DNA of 64,000 bases from Protonemura montana (lineage: Eukaryota; Arthropoda; Insecta; Plecoptera; Nemouridae), in contig OX387604.1 in NCBI GenBank assembly GCA_947568835.1, forward strand, positions 27,514,851-27,578,850, in the 5' to 3' direction. The position numbers and the translations under genes were made by a program. How positions within the stretch are numbered: position 1 is the first letter of the stretch; each line of letters begins with the position of its first letter. The notes under the pieces were generated by a model that ran no database searches, had not been told where the DNA came from, and saw only the letters and a list, made by a program, of their open reading frames with translations. Of this stretch, positions 9,723-20,016 are shown piece after piece.

Positions 9723-10819
9723 AATCCGTTTCTTCTTTATTTTACACTCTTTGTTACTAAAACCCCACAAATCATATTTAGCTTAAACAGGCAAATCAAG
9801 TACCTAGACCAAATTCAAACATTTTTTTAAATGGTGGTATATCAAGGTGACATTTTTACCTCTCGTTCTGGTATCCAAGGTGTACCAATAACTTATCTAC
9901 CAGGAATCTCCCTCGGTAACACCCCCAAAAAGGGGGTCAAAATCTATATTTATATATATAGTTATACTTTCACAATATTTTGATTGGCCTATCCTCGTGT
10001 GTCATTTCTGCTTGATATATCGCCGTTAAAGCATTTTGTTCATTTTACGACTTATTGCCTAAACTTGCTTCGCCTAACATTAACACGGTTCATTATAATA
10101 TTAGGCAATTCATTGATCACACCAAAACCAACTGCGGAGCTAGTTTTTGGATACCATCAGATCTCTTTACCACGACGTATCTATAAAATCTTGGTAATTA
10201 CGCAGACTGCCGTTACTCCTGGACACTCCTGGACACAGAAAACGGTCCAATCGTATACCTTAAGTCGCGGACATGAATGGAACATAGTTTAGGGAAGAAG
10301 GATACATGGGCTCGCAATATATCATGCACTTTTAGTGGACCTAAAACTCATTCACAAAGGTTTCAGCCTAAAACTTATTATTTTTGTTTTCAGTAATTTC
10401 TGTAGCATCCTTGCCCATTGTACTTCTGTCGATCCCTGTGAGCACTTAGATCCTCCACTATTTCCTAGCTACAAACTTAAAATTCTTCCGAAATAAGTTC
10501 ACCGGAAGGCTCGGAATAAGCTACTATTTTGCAGACGTAACTAGGTCTACCTTATACCGGATCGAATGCATGAAAATTACTAGTCCAAAATACAATCAAA
10601 ATAATAAGAATAATGGAATGCCGAATTATGGTGTGACAATGTTCCACGTTATGTTGGCGCTTCGCTAACGCGATTTAGAGTTTATTAATTATTATTTGAT
10701 AATTTTATGAGTTAATAACGATTTCTGTAATACTTTGTTAGGTACCCTCTGATTGATCCACCCATGTGCATGAAAACGCACATTAGTGCGATGCGAGCGT
10801 CTAGGAGGTCGGCGCAACC
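9723..10819. other. Intergenic, no gene seen
   Basis: AT-rich with short motif-less ORFs only. It would be the upstream flank of the MULE-like gene before the LINE insertion, but no upstream MULE or FLYWCH exon was recognised. Confidence 0.45.
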
Positions 10820-10901
10820 AATAGTAATAGTAATAGTAATAGTAGTTTATTGTCAGGTTGATCATACATGATATACAGACAGTCAATTTTTAAAATATAA
10901 T

Positions 10902-12353
10902 TCAGGCGTCCTTACATTTTTCGTAAAACTCGTCAAGAGTATAAAAACAGCTGTCTAAAAGGAAAGATTTCAATTTAGAGCTAAAATGTAACTTGTTCAC
11001 AGTCTTTAAATGGCCTGGAAGTGCGTTATAAAGTTTACACCCTGCGTAGATCGGTCCTTTGGTCAATAGCGTTAATTGGTGCTTAGGAAGTGCAAAGTTA
11101 CCCGTATTTCTGGTCCCATGCCGGTTTGACGTTTCGAGGGTCATGTCTCTATGATTGTTTACAAACACGATACAATTGTAGATATATAAACATGGTACAG
11201 TTAGTATTTTAAAATCTTTAAAAAATGGGCGACAGGTGTCCTTATAAAAAACAATGGCATGGGGATCGTAACTTGCTCTTGCTAAAATTCGAATTGCCTT
11301 CTTTTGGAGTACAAAAATTCGTTTTGCATGTGCCGAATGGCCCCATAATTCTATTCCGTATTGAATCGCCGTGTGAATATATGCAAAATATACTGATTTA
11401 ACCGCAGCCGTGTTAGTAATGCGCATGAGTCTTCGGATGAGGAAGAGCCCCGATGAGATTTTTTTGGCAATATGGTCAATGTGTGCATCCCAGTTAAGGT
11501 TGTTTGTGAAAATCACACCCAGTAGCTTCACAGTCTTCACTTCTTCTAGTGATTTCCCTTGGAGCTGTATCAGGGGGCTGCTGGTAAACTTTTTCCTTGA
11601 GGCTCTGAAATGCATAAATACTGTTTTCTTCTCGTTTAGGATAAGCTTGATGTTCTTGCTGTAGTCGCACATATCCTTCACGGCCCGGTTAGCCAGAGCT
11701 GGAGCATCTTCTGCTGCGCTGATAACATGGGATATGTCGTCCGCATACATGATTAGTTTGTCGGATTTCAGTGCGGCTGGCAGGGAGTTTGTCAGCAGGA
11801 TGAACAGGAGTGGCGACAGAGTACATCCCTGTGGCAGTCCGACATTTATGATTTTGACATCCGAGTATTCGCTTCCTGTGTTCCCTGAGATGTGAACGAC
11901 TTGTTTCCTATTTTTGAGAAAGGATTCTATCCAACGGTTAGCAATGCCGCAAATTCCTAATTGCTCCAACGAGGCTAGAAGAGTGGAGTGATTTACGGAG
12001 TCGAATGCTTTTCGGTAGTCGTAAAGGAGGCCCAGTACGTCTTCTTTTTTGTCTAGTGCTTCTAGAATATTAGTCGCGTATTTAATGAGGGCTGTTGTTG
12101 TAGATTTCCCCTTTAAGAAGCCGTGCTGGGAGGTGTTCAGCAGATCTTGTTTTTTAAGAAAGCCCATGAGCCTGGAGGCGAAAGTCAGCTCCCAGAGTTT
12201 GGAGAAAGAGGACACCATCGTGATTGGCCGGTAATTATCCAGCATCTTTTTTTCCCCGTTTTTGAATAAAGGTACCAGTTTTCCTGTTTTCAGAGCGCTG
12301 GGAAAGCAACCCTTCCCCAGTGACTCATTTACCACATGTAAGAGGGGTTCCAA
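10902..12353 (-). CDS. LINE ORF2, reverse transcriptase part
   Basis: A 483-residue frame with RT motifs: YRPITMVSSFSKLWE, the QHGFLKGKSTTTALI region, LYDYRKAFDSVNHS, GLPQGCTLSPLLFILL and the catalytic MYADD. The thumb region includes KLLGVIFTNNLNWDAH and FAYIHTAIQYGIELWG. The frame stays open upstream of the first ATG to about 12480, but the endonuclease is in another frame. The enzyme would prime reverse transcription at nicked target DNA. The C terminus ends at 10902 without an RNase H domain. Confidence 0.9.
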   Translation of the reverse strand: MEPLLHVVNESLGKGCFPSALKTGKLVPLFKNGEKKMLDNYRPITMVSSFSKLWELTFASRLMGFLKKQDLLNTSQHGFLKGKSTTTALIKYATNILEALDKKEDVLGLLYDYRKAFDSVNHSTLLASLEQLGICGIANRWIESFLKNRKQVVHISGNTGSEYSDVKIINVGLPQGCTLSPLLFILLTNSLPAALKSDKLIMYADDISHVISAAEDAPALANRAVKDMCDYSKNIKLILNEKKTVFMHFRASRKKFTSSPLIQLQGKSLEEVKTVKLLGVIFTNNLNWDAHIDHIAKKISSGLFLIRRLMRITNTAAVKSVYFAYIHTAIQYGIELWGHSAHAKRIFVLQKKAIRILARASYDPHAIVFYKDTCRPFFKDFKILTVPCLYIYNCIVFVNNHRDMTLETSNRHGTRNTGNFALPKHQLTLLTKGPIYAGCKLYNALPGHLKTVNKLHFSSKLKSFLLDSCFYTLDEFYEKCKDA

Positions 12354-12450
12354 GATGTACGGACCTGCGATCTTTACGATGTGACCCGGGAATTCATCGT
12401 ACCCAGATGACTTCTTCTTTCCAATTTTATCTAAAATGTCATAATATTCC

Positions 12451-13820
12451 TTAGGACCTAGAGGTGAGAGAAAGATTACCTTCTTCGAAGCATTGCTCTT
12501 GTGCCTGTGTACTCACGATTCGGCCTGGGGGTCCCACTTCGTCTCCACCTGAGCTGATTAGCGTTTGCACCGACGAGGTGAAGTGCTCATTGAATTTGTT
12601 TGCCACCGCTTTAGGAGAAGTGAAAGATTCATTTTTGTCTTCAAGTGTGATATCTTCCCTCGGGGCTCCACCGCTTGCGGTGCGGCATTTCCCGATGAAG
12701 TTCCACGCTTTCCTAGGTTTGTTCTGAGCCTCCGCGATCTTGCTCGCAAAGTCGTCCCTCATAGCTTTGTCAATTGCCGCGGAATACCGACACTTTAAAA
12801 TTCTATAATCTTTATTTAACATTACATTGAACCCCGAGCGTATTACTTGTATGTATGCCTGTTTTACTTGCTTAGAGAGATCATCCAGTTCGGCGGTGAA
12901 CCACCCCCGTTTTCTTTGAAAACCAGTTGAAACACGGCGCTTCGTTAAAGGGAACGCTTTGTCGAACGCACATTTAAAAATAGTTGAGAAAGTTTCGTAC
13001 TTATCATCTATTGTAATTTTCTTGAAAACGCTGTCCCACTGGCATTCACTTAATATTAACTGAAAATTGTCGATGTTTCGTTTAGAGTAGCTTCTCATAG
13101 GTACGAACACGCGTTTCTTAGAATTGTCCCTGTTGTTCTTAACACTAAAGAGTAAACTTCGGTGATCCGAAAGATCGCAGTCCGTCACTCGGCATGTTGC
13201 GATATCAGCGTCAATGTTAGTAAATATGTTGTCAATGCAGGTGCTTGAACTCGCCGTGCATCTGGTTGGGTCGGCTACCGTGGCTCGCAGGTCAAAGGAG
13301 GCCATCAGATTCAATAGCATGCTCTTGTTTACATTATCAGTGAGGAGGTCAACGTTATAGTCACCCGCCAAGATTAATCTTGATTTTTTCTTCACTATTG
13401 CCGAAAGCATAGCATATAGATTGTCTAAGAACTTTCTAAAATCCCCTTGCGGCGATCTATATAAGCAGATTACTGTAGTGGGTATCCCATCTTCACTGGT
13501 GATCACTGCTGCTGCTGATTCAAAATCCAGTTCACTGTTGAATTTTTCTAAGCCTGCTACCGGGGTGGCTGATATGTTGTTTTTCACGTATATAATGACC
13601 CCCCCGTTTTTCTTGGACGATCTACAAAAAGCGCTAGCTGGCTTATATCCTTCGATGTTCGCGTTTTCCATTTCTTCCTTTGTCATCCAGTGCTCGGTCA
13701 GACATATTAGATTTGGCGAGAAATTTATCATCTCAAATTCGAGTCTGTTGATTTTATTCCTGAGGCACTGAATGTTTGTGTAGAAAACTTTATTCTCAGG
13801 TGGTTCGTGGGAGTTGTCTA
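12451..13820 (-). CDS. LINE ORF2, apurinic-like endonuclease part
   Basis: Exonuclease-endonuclease-phosphatase fold motifs are present: TNIQCLRNK near the start (upstream of the first ATG at 13731 but in frame), CLTEHW with the metal-binding Glu, LILAGDYNVDLL and the C-terminal LSDHRSLLF. A connector region follows to a stop at 12451. In LINEs this domain nicks the target site. The frame shift to the RT frame lies around a CTTTCTCTC tract at 12465-12480, so the two halves were one protein in the ancestral element. ORF2 begins about at the ORF1 stop. Confidence 0.88.
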
Positions 13821-13823
13821 CCC

Positions 13824-14855
13824 TTACCTTGGTGTTGGCTCTTGCTGGCGGCGGTAAAAAAATCGGTTTATGGCGATTCCTTCAGGCCAGAATTCAGGGC
13901 ATTTTAAAGTTTCTAGTAGGTGCGAAGGAGCTCCAATTTTAAAAGAGGAGTAGTCGCCGTAGGTCGTTAGTTGTTCACTGGAGATATTTTCCGTAGGAAG
14001 TTCTTGACTAAGGAAATGTAGGATGTCTTCGTTAGCTACTTTGCTGCTGAATCTGCTGAGGTGGAGCCAAACCTTCTTTTCGGCTACTATTAGAGAATTA
14101 AACTTGCCTTGTTGTCCGGGTTGGCCAGTGGCTATCACTGGCTTTTGCTTTTTTTTCCTTTTGGCCTGGAGTTGCCAAACATTTTGATGACCGTCGTCTG
14201 GGCTCGCTGCTTGGGAGGGGGAGTCCATCTTTGACGTAGCTTTAGCCTTTTCCTTACCAGTGATGATTTTCTCCACTGATAGATTTACAGTTGATTTTTC
14301 ATTTTTCTGTCTGGTACTTGCTGTTTTTTTAGCGTACGTGACGTTGTCGATCTTTGAAGTTAATGTGCTGTCAGTTGGGTTTACTGTTCGGCTGCTCGCC
14401 ATGTTGTTATCGTCATCTGCGGCGCTGGATGCTGGATCCTGTGCCATCTTTTGGCCGCCCCGTAAACTAGTATCGGGAGATTCTTTTGTTATATTGTTGG
14501 TTTTACCTTTTACAAGAAAATTCATTTTTTCTCTCAGCAGTGTGTTAATTTCTTCTTGGTCTCTCACTCTATTTTTCCTCTCTTCTAGCAGTTTGTCTTT
14601 CTCTTCGATTATTTGTTTCAGCATTTCCAGTTCGCGTTGCATGACACGGCAGTTACACCCACTTTGCTTGTCGGCACTATCTTCCTCCGAGAATTTATCG
14701 ATAAGTGATTTCAGTCTATCGATTAGCTCTTCTTTTTTTCCTTTGGAATCTACTTTCCATCTGAGGCACTCCTTTTTTAATTCGGATACACCTAGATCGT
14801 CTAGTTTGACACTTAAATTGCGAAGCTCGGAACGCTCCACCTCACTATCCGCCAT
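13824..14855 (-). CDS. LINE ORF1 protein
   Basis: Starts MADSEVERSELRNL at 14855 and runs about 343 residues to a TAA at 13824. The N terminus (LGVSELKKECLRWKVDSKG, then KEELIDRLKSL) resembles a SAP-like helix-turn-helix motif. A Cys-rich point (SGCNCRVMQRE) and a long charged coiled coil (IIEEKDKLLEERKNRVRDQ) follow, then a Ser/Lys/Thr-rich linker and a C-terminal segment (VWLHLSRFSSKVANEDI) that could be an RRM-like or esterase-free CR1 ORF1 domain. The longer reading to 15092 runs into host exon sequence and is rejected as the start. It is likely a nucleic-acid-binding chaperone for the element RNA. Confidence 0.75.
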   Translation of the reverse strand: MADSEVERSELRNLSVKLDDLGVSELKKECLRWKVDSKGKKEELIDRLKSLIDKFSEEDSADKQSGCNCRVMQRELEMLKQIIEEKDKLLEERKNRVRDQEEINTLLREKMNFLVKGKTNNITKESPDTSLRGGQKMAQDPASSAADDDNNMASSRTVNPTDSTLTSKIDNVTYAKKTASTRQKNEKSTVNLSVEKIITGKEKAKATSKMDSPSQAASPDDGHQNVWQLQAKRKKKQKPVIATGQPGQQGKFNSLIVAEKKVWLHLSRFSSKVANEDILHFLSQELPTENISSEQLTTYGDYSSFKIGAPSHLLETLKCPEFWPEGIAINRFFYRRQQEPTPR

Positions 14856-14863
14856 CTTGATAG

Positions 14864-17634
14864 GGCACCAAGGATCCCCCAAACATTGCGGGAGCTTGGA
14901 GATTTGATCAGCCAGCCCGCGACCATGCAGAAGTTCGGGCTGGCTGAGCCCCAAGTGTTGCCCAACGGCTTGCCGGGTGACCGACAGCCCTTCTTCAGGG
15001 CGTTCCTCGAGGGGAATGCCGAGGAGGGCGACACGGCAGTGTTCGCGTCGCCTTACATGGTGGGCCTGCTTCAGCAGGCCACCGAAATACACTTGGATGG
15101 TACATTGAAGGTAAGAATTAGAGTGCGGGCAATATTTGAAGGTCGTAGGCCAGATTTAAAATTCTAAGATTGTAAAGCGACCCGACCCGGCTCCGACCTC
15201 GATAGTACGTTTTGTGCTCTTCGTTAAACGAGCGGACCGCATCAGAGTCCCTAGTTGGGAGTCTTGCCGAGAAAAGATTGCAAAGGTCGGCGGCTACTGA
15301 GCGTCCACGTTGCCTATTTTCCATGTTTTTTCCATGTTTTTTTTCGTTGGTAATCAACACAATTTTGTTATTAGGTTGTACCAAAGCATCCTTCGATACA
15401 ACAACTCTTAACCATCCATGTAACTGTGGGTAGTAATGTAAGTACACAAAATATTAACGGTCTTTGAGATCTCCGTATTGGAATAAACACTGTAAACACT
15501 GATTTTATTGTATTTTACCTTTAGACCTTTCCGGCCGTCTATGCCCTCATGACGAGGCGGACGAAGGCAGCGTACGCCAGGCTGCTAGAGTACGTGAAGC
15601 TGGAGCTGGCAGTCAACATGGCACCGCGTCTCATAATGACAGATTTTGAAGTCGCCCTTCAAAATGCCTTGGAAGAGGCACTTCCCAACGCTGCCATCCA
15701 CGGGTGTTATTTTCACTTCGGCCAGGTAAGCTTCGAGTAAAAACATGCTGGAAACACACGTCCTTGCGCCACGAACAAACGAAGCCTTTTAGACTATTTG
15801 GCGGAAATACCAGACACTCAGCTTGGCCCCTTACTACAACTTGCATAATGCTGCCAGTCAATTCACCGAATACACTTGCGCTGGCTGTTTTGCTATCACT
15901 AAAACCGAATTCGCATTGTTGAAGCGCGCCGTGGTTAAAATGCTTAAGCAAAAGTTGCTATTTGCACAAAGGAGCGCATGCACTAATGTAGTGTTGTACC
16001 ACCAATCGCCTAACTGTGCAAATTGAGCCTGCTCAGCAGGAACTGATTTAGATCGATGTCATGGATCTAAATTCTGAATATGGGCTACCCTGGCGCCAAG
16101 CTTCCATTCACTTAGGGGGCGTGACGCAGCTGCGTCTGTTTCTCTTTAAAATTTGGTAACATTATCACACATTGTTTGATCTTTGCAGGCTATTTGGCGC
16201 AAGTGCCAAAAAATTGGACTTGCGCCATATTACAATTTGCCAACCTCGGATGCCCGCAAATTTGTCAAAAAAATTATTGCTCTGGCTCTTCTGGCCGCCG
16301 ATAAAATTGTCGAGGCAGTTGGAATTCTGGAGGTAAGTAGGCCGAACTTAACAATAATATCAGCATAGGTCTTAGGTATTCTCTAAAGGTACAATAGTAG
16401 CAAGCAAATATTCTCCGCTTTGGCTGAATGATACTCTACGCCAGCGACACAAAAGTGGTGTTTTCTCACAACCCCTAGAAAAAAGAACAAAAACTTGTTA
16501 TTAACATGGGAATTGCAGGCGATAAATTAGTCATTACAGCGTTGAAAACTTCACACGGCACTGAAGCAGCCACTTCTCTCGACTCGCCTAGTAAAATAAC
16601 CTGCTTGTGAATGTGTATACTGGTACAGCGACCGGGTCTCTTCTCTTTTTATTATTGGCTTATAAGCACTGCAAAGAACTTTTTTGTATTATATATATCT
16701 ATATTATGTATCTTTATGCCTCTCAACTTTCAGGCCACAATAAATGAAATGGGTCCCGCTGACATCAGGGAAAAACTGCGTCAGCTGGTGGGGTATATTC
16801 GCCGCTTCTGGCTCACTGTCATCGGCGTAGACCGACTCTGTGTTCGGCCTGGAGCGCCGCACGAATAATAACGTGGAATCGTTCCACAATAATATTTTGC
16901 GGCGCTTCATGGTCAGCCCCAACATTTGGGTATTCATCGGTAAGCAATGTAGCATGAAATATAATAATAAAGCGAGCATGGACGGGAGGTAGGAGTGTGT
17001 ATTCAGGAAATCTATACTTGGGGATCTGTTTTTTAGAGTCCTGCTTAAAACAAACGCATTTTCCATGCCGTAGGAGAGATTTCAAATGATATTTGAATAT
17101 CATTCATTTTCAGAGCAACTTGGCAAGTGCGATGGCACAGAGTCGAGGGCAGCAACTCTCGCCCAGGCAGGCTACGTGATTCGGCGGACCCGAAACGCGT
17201 TCCTGGGCCAAAACAAGAATGTTCGGGATGCCCAAGTCGCCCTCGAGAACGGCTTGCCGATTGCTGCCTTCCTGGAAAGGTTCGCGCATGCGTTCGGAGA
17301 TAGGTTCAACCAGCTGGAGCACCAGTTGGCGGCACAGGACCGGGTCGTTGGCCCCGACGATGTGCTAGATGAGCGGAACGACGTTGCGGGGGAAGACGAC
17401 CCCTTGCCCGTTCAGCTGCCACCCGTCGCCGTCGCCGTCGCCCGACCACCCGTCGTTGTCGCTCGACCACCCGTCGTTGTCGCTCGACGACGCGTCGTTG
17501 TCGCTCGACGACGCGTCGTTGTCGTTCAACCACCCGTCGCCGTCGCCCGACCACCCGTCGTTGTCGCTCGACCACCCGTCGTTGTCGCTCGACCACCCGT
17601 CGTTGTCGCTCGACGACGCGTCGTTGTCGTTTAA
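14864..17634 (+). pseudogene. MULE transposase-derived gene with introns, N terminus missing, one frame break
   Basis: Six exons with GT-AG boundaries: about 14864-15110, 15375-15437 (63 nt), 15525-15725, 16189-16332, 16734-16939 and 17114-17634. Phases agree at every junction. The joined product reads as a Mutator-like (MULE) transposase domain: EIHLDGTLK, then QQLLTIHVTVG, AVYALMTRRTKAAY, LIMTDFEVALQNAL and HGCYFHFGQ, followed by AIWRKCQKIGLA and, in the fifth exon, RTNNNVESFHNN. DGT and TDFE carry the first two catalytic acids. Inside the fifth exon the frame changes by one base at about 16825-16835. No upstream FLYWCH/DNA-binding exon is seen because a LINE occupies the upstream position. 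The last exon runs into a GC-rich minisatellite and stops at 17634. It may be a co-opted or decaying transposase gene. Confidence 0.75.
15793..16026 (+). pseudogene. Duplicated copy of the fourth MULE-gene exon
   Basis: After a TTTTAG acceptor at 15787-15792 the sequence reads TIWRKYQTLSLAPYYNL, clearly homologous to the exon at 16189 (AIWRKCQKIGLAPYYNL). It stays open for 77 codons to a TGA at 16024-16026. It lies only 67 bp after the third exon's donor (15726). After the first 20 residues the similarity fades and no good downstream donor was found, so it could be an alternative terminal exon or a decayed duplicate. Confidence 0.6.
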
Positions 17635-17782
17635 CCACCCGTCGCCGTCGTTGTCGCCCGACCACCCGTCGCCGTCGCCCGACCACCCGTCGTTGTCGCT
17701 CGACGACGCGTCGTTGTCGTTCAACCACCCGTCGCCGTCGCTCGACCACCCGTCGCCGTCGCCGTCGCTCGACCACCTCAAG
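17416..17782 (+). repeat. 21-bp minisatellite at 3' end of MULE-like gene
   Basis: Units like CGTCGTTGTCGCTCGACCAC with an extra C, with variants (GACGACG for GACCACC, GCC for GTT). The last exon of the MULE-like gene is read through it as PVVVAR/RVVVAR repeats to a stop at 17634. Because the unit is a multiple of three, several frames on both strands are open. Confidence 0.9.
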
Positions 17783-17883
17783 CCGTCGCCGCCAACGTCG
17801 CGGTTAATTTCATGCGTGTCAATTATTGATGACAACATCCTGCCCCAAGCCCGCCCCTGTCCCAAGACCACCCCTGCCTCATG

Positions 17884-18070
17884 CCCGTCGCCGTCGCTGG
17901 ACCGCTCGTGGCCGTCGCTGGACCGCTCGTGGCCGTCGCTGGACCGCTCCTGGCCGTCGCTGGACCGCTCGTCGCCGTCGCTGGACCGCTCGTCGCCGTC
18001 GCTGGACCGCTCATGGCCGTCGCTGGACCGCTCGTCGCCGTCGCTGGACCGCTCGTCGCCGTCGCTGGAC
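17884..18070 (+). repeat. Second 21-bp minisatellite, related unit
   Basis: About nine tandem copies of CCGTCGCTGGACCGCTCGTG plus G, with TGG/TCG/TCA variants. It shares the CCGTCGC core with the array 100 bp upstream, suggesting a common origin followed by separate expansions. The intervening and following CCTGCCCCAAGCCCGCCCCT block (17840 and 18099) is itself duplicated. Confidence 0.9.
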
Positions 18071-18226
18071 TGCCGGCCTCCGTCGTCGCCGACATCCTGC
18101 CCCAAGCCCGCCCCTGCCCCATGCCCACCGCCGTCGCTCGATTTCCGCCCGCCGTTCTCGTCGCAATTGCCATCGCTAGACCGCCCCGAGCCGTCGCCGC
18201 CTAGTACATTCGTGTGTTTTTTTTGA

Positions 18227-19054
18227 CGCCCACTAACGTAGGCCAGACGTCTTGTATTGTTTTATTATATTGTTATTTTATTTTATTGTAACAGTTGAAA
18301 AAATTGAAATAATCATTTATAAAAATTGGCATTTTTGTGCTTTCTTGGACAATTGCTGAAGACGTTTTAGCAGATATTAAAAAACATTCCGACCCCCATA
18401 ATACTGTTCGTTTCTTTGTTTTACACGATATTTTTCTAAACAATTATGATTTTAAATATATTTAAAATTAATATTACTTATTATAAGTTATCAATTCCCT
18501 AATAAACAACCATAAAATACACTTCACATTTAGTCGATTATTTCAATACATTTTTTTTTCCGAAGCCTGTCATGCAATACAACTCCCTGGTTGAACACTG
18601 ATCTTAGCCATATTTCTCAGTTTATCAGTTTATCTGTTAAGTATCCTGGTATTTTACGTAAGTATAGTATCCTAATTTTAAATCGAAAGACTAAAACTAA
18701 AACCTGCATCTCTTCTAGAGGGGTTTCCTTTTACATCTCAGAATGCCTCACAGTCACATGGCATTATTTTGTAGTCGCTACATGTTTTGCTAGTTGGTCC
18801 ATGACAATGTGAAGTGAAATGAAATGACGGCAATGACGGCAATGTATTTCTATTTATTAATTATATAAAACGCAGCTACGTAGTTTATGGTGATGATGGC
18901 AAGGTATAAAATACGTGTACCGACCTCACTCGGCAAATCGACGAACTTGAACACCTTCAAGCTCGCCGACTTACCGATTGAGTCCGGAACGCGTGTTTCC
19001 GTTGTGGGCGGAGCTCGGGCCGAGAGTTCGCAGGCTGAAAGCGGGGGTACTCCC
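18227..19054. other. AT-rich region, no gene seen
   Basis: Short motif-less ORFs; several AATAAA/ATTAAA-like hexamers that could end transcription of the MULE-like gene. Confidence 0.4.
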
Positions 19055-19176
19055 TTGAAATTTTCACAGATGATAGAGTACGTGACGATCTTTCGATCCG
19101 TGAAAGTCTTAATTTTTGGCCCAGCTCTGGACAAAACAAGGCTTACTCTTATAAAATTTGGTTTTCATTTATATGA
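19055..19176 (-). repeat. Solitary copy of the 30-kb array repeat
   Basis: The sequence from CCTTGAAATTTTCACAGATG through TCTGGACAAAACAAGGCTTA to TTTGGTTTTCATTTATATGA is the reverse complement of the unit tandemly arrayed at 30042-30840. Confidence 0.8.
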
Positions 19177-20016
19177 CAAAGGGGATGGGATCGTAGCAAG
19201 CGTCCGTGCCTTCCCTCTCAAGGGATAGGGCGCGTTGCGCAGCCTCGATCGTCTGCCGCTTTCTCTTCTTCCCATGTGCAAGACGGGTCTTCGGAATATT
19301 GTGCTTTAACAACACGTACAACCCCAAAACGAATTCTCGACTTTTCCGCAGAAACCGCAATGGCCGAGTTGTTACTGCTTTTTATTATTCCGACATACCT
19401 CTCTCCACGGGTCCGCTACTCATCCTGCCCTCTGCCATCAGACAAGTTTACAGCGGTAGGTAAGGAATGTAGCGTTTGAGCAGCAGATTCACGATCTCTA
19501 CGCTGTGTAGCGTGTTTTCCGGTGTAGGCTGCTCATCGGCTATCAAAACCTCGTCTATCACGGGAATACCGCTACGAAAAACCTGGTAATATTTGCTTCT
19601 CTGGTACAGCGTCTTTGAGACCGGAGGGAGGTCGTCGTCAAGTGTAGTAAGATATTTTTTTTTGTTACAAGATGGCCGCCTGAGCCAAGTCGTGTTTAAG
19701 TCGTCTCCTCGTCTAAACCACCTCACAAACCCAAACTTCCCAAAAATTAATATCAGTGACTGCGATACCAACCACCTGTGTACCATGAATACCGTGTGAT
19801 ACAATTTCGACCGTGAAGTGCTCCCCCAAATCTGCAAAACCCGAAAAAACATGGTCCACATGGTCCCACTGCACGCACAAGCCACCGCCACAAACAAGAT
19901 GGCGCCCTCTAACAACAACAACTGGGACACCACGACGGTACTCAACACCAAACTCAATGTGAAATGTTACGTATGCTTCAAGAGTGGTGGTGCAGGAGAA
20001 ATCAAAATCCCCCCTC
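19177..20016. other. Unassigned region with long uninterpreted ORFs
   Basis: Minus-strand frames 19448-19957 (169 aa) and 19713-20102 (129 aa) and plus-strand 19818-20192 overlap one another and show no motif I recognise. At most one can be real. The plus-strand stretch 19905-20015 could be the outer part of the following LINE's 5' flank or a separate repeat. Confidence 0.3.

Larger units (their letters stand above)
10820..14855 (-). mobile_element. CR1/L2-like non-LTR retrotransposon (LINE), near full length
   Basis: Minus-strand order: ORF1 (14855-13824), ORF2 endonuclease (about 13820-12451), ORF2 reverse transcriptase (12353-10902), a short 3' UTR with AATAAA, and a terminal hexanucleotide tail of (TACTAT)n at 10847-10820. 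A microsatellite tail instead of poly(A) and the lack of RNase H fit the CR1/L2 group. ORF2 is split by a frame shift at about 12465-12480. The 5' end directly abuts an exon of the plus-strand MULE-like gene. Confidence 0.85.

Noticed and set aside
14856..15092. N-terminal extension of the LINE ORF1 to 15092
   Set aside because: Those bases are the antisense of the MULE-like exon; ORF1 has a good ATG at 14855.
17306..18226. Overlapping Ser/Asp-rich and Arg/Val-rich ORFs on both strands
   Set aside because: They are shadows of GC-rich 21-bp repeats; only the frame linked to the MULE exon has support, and only to 17634.
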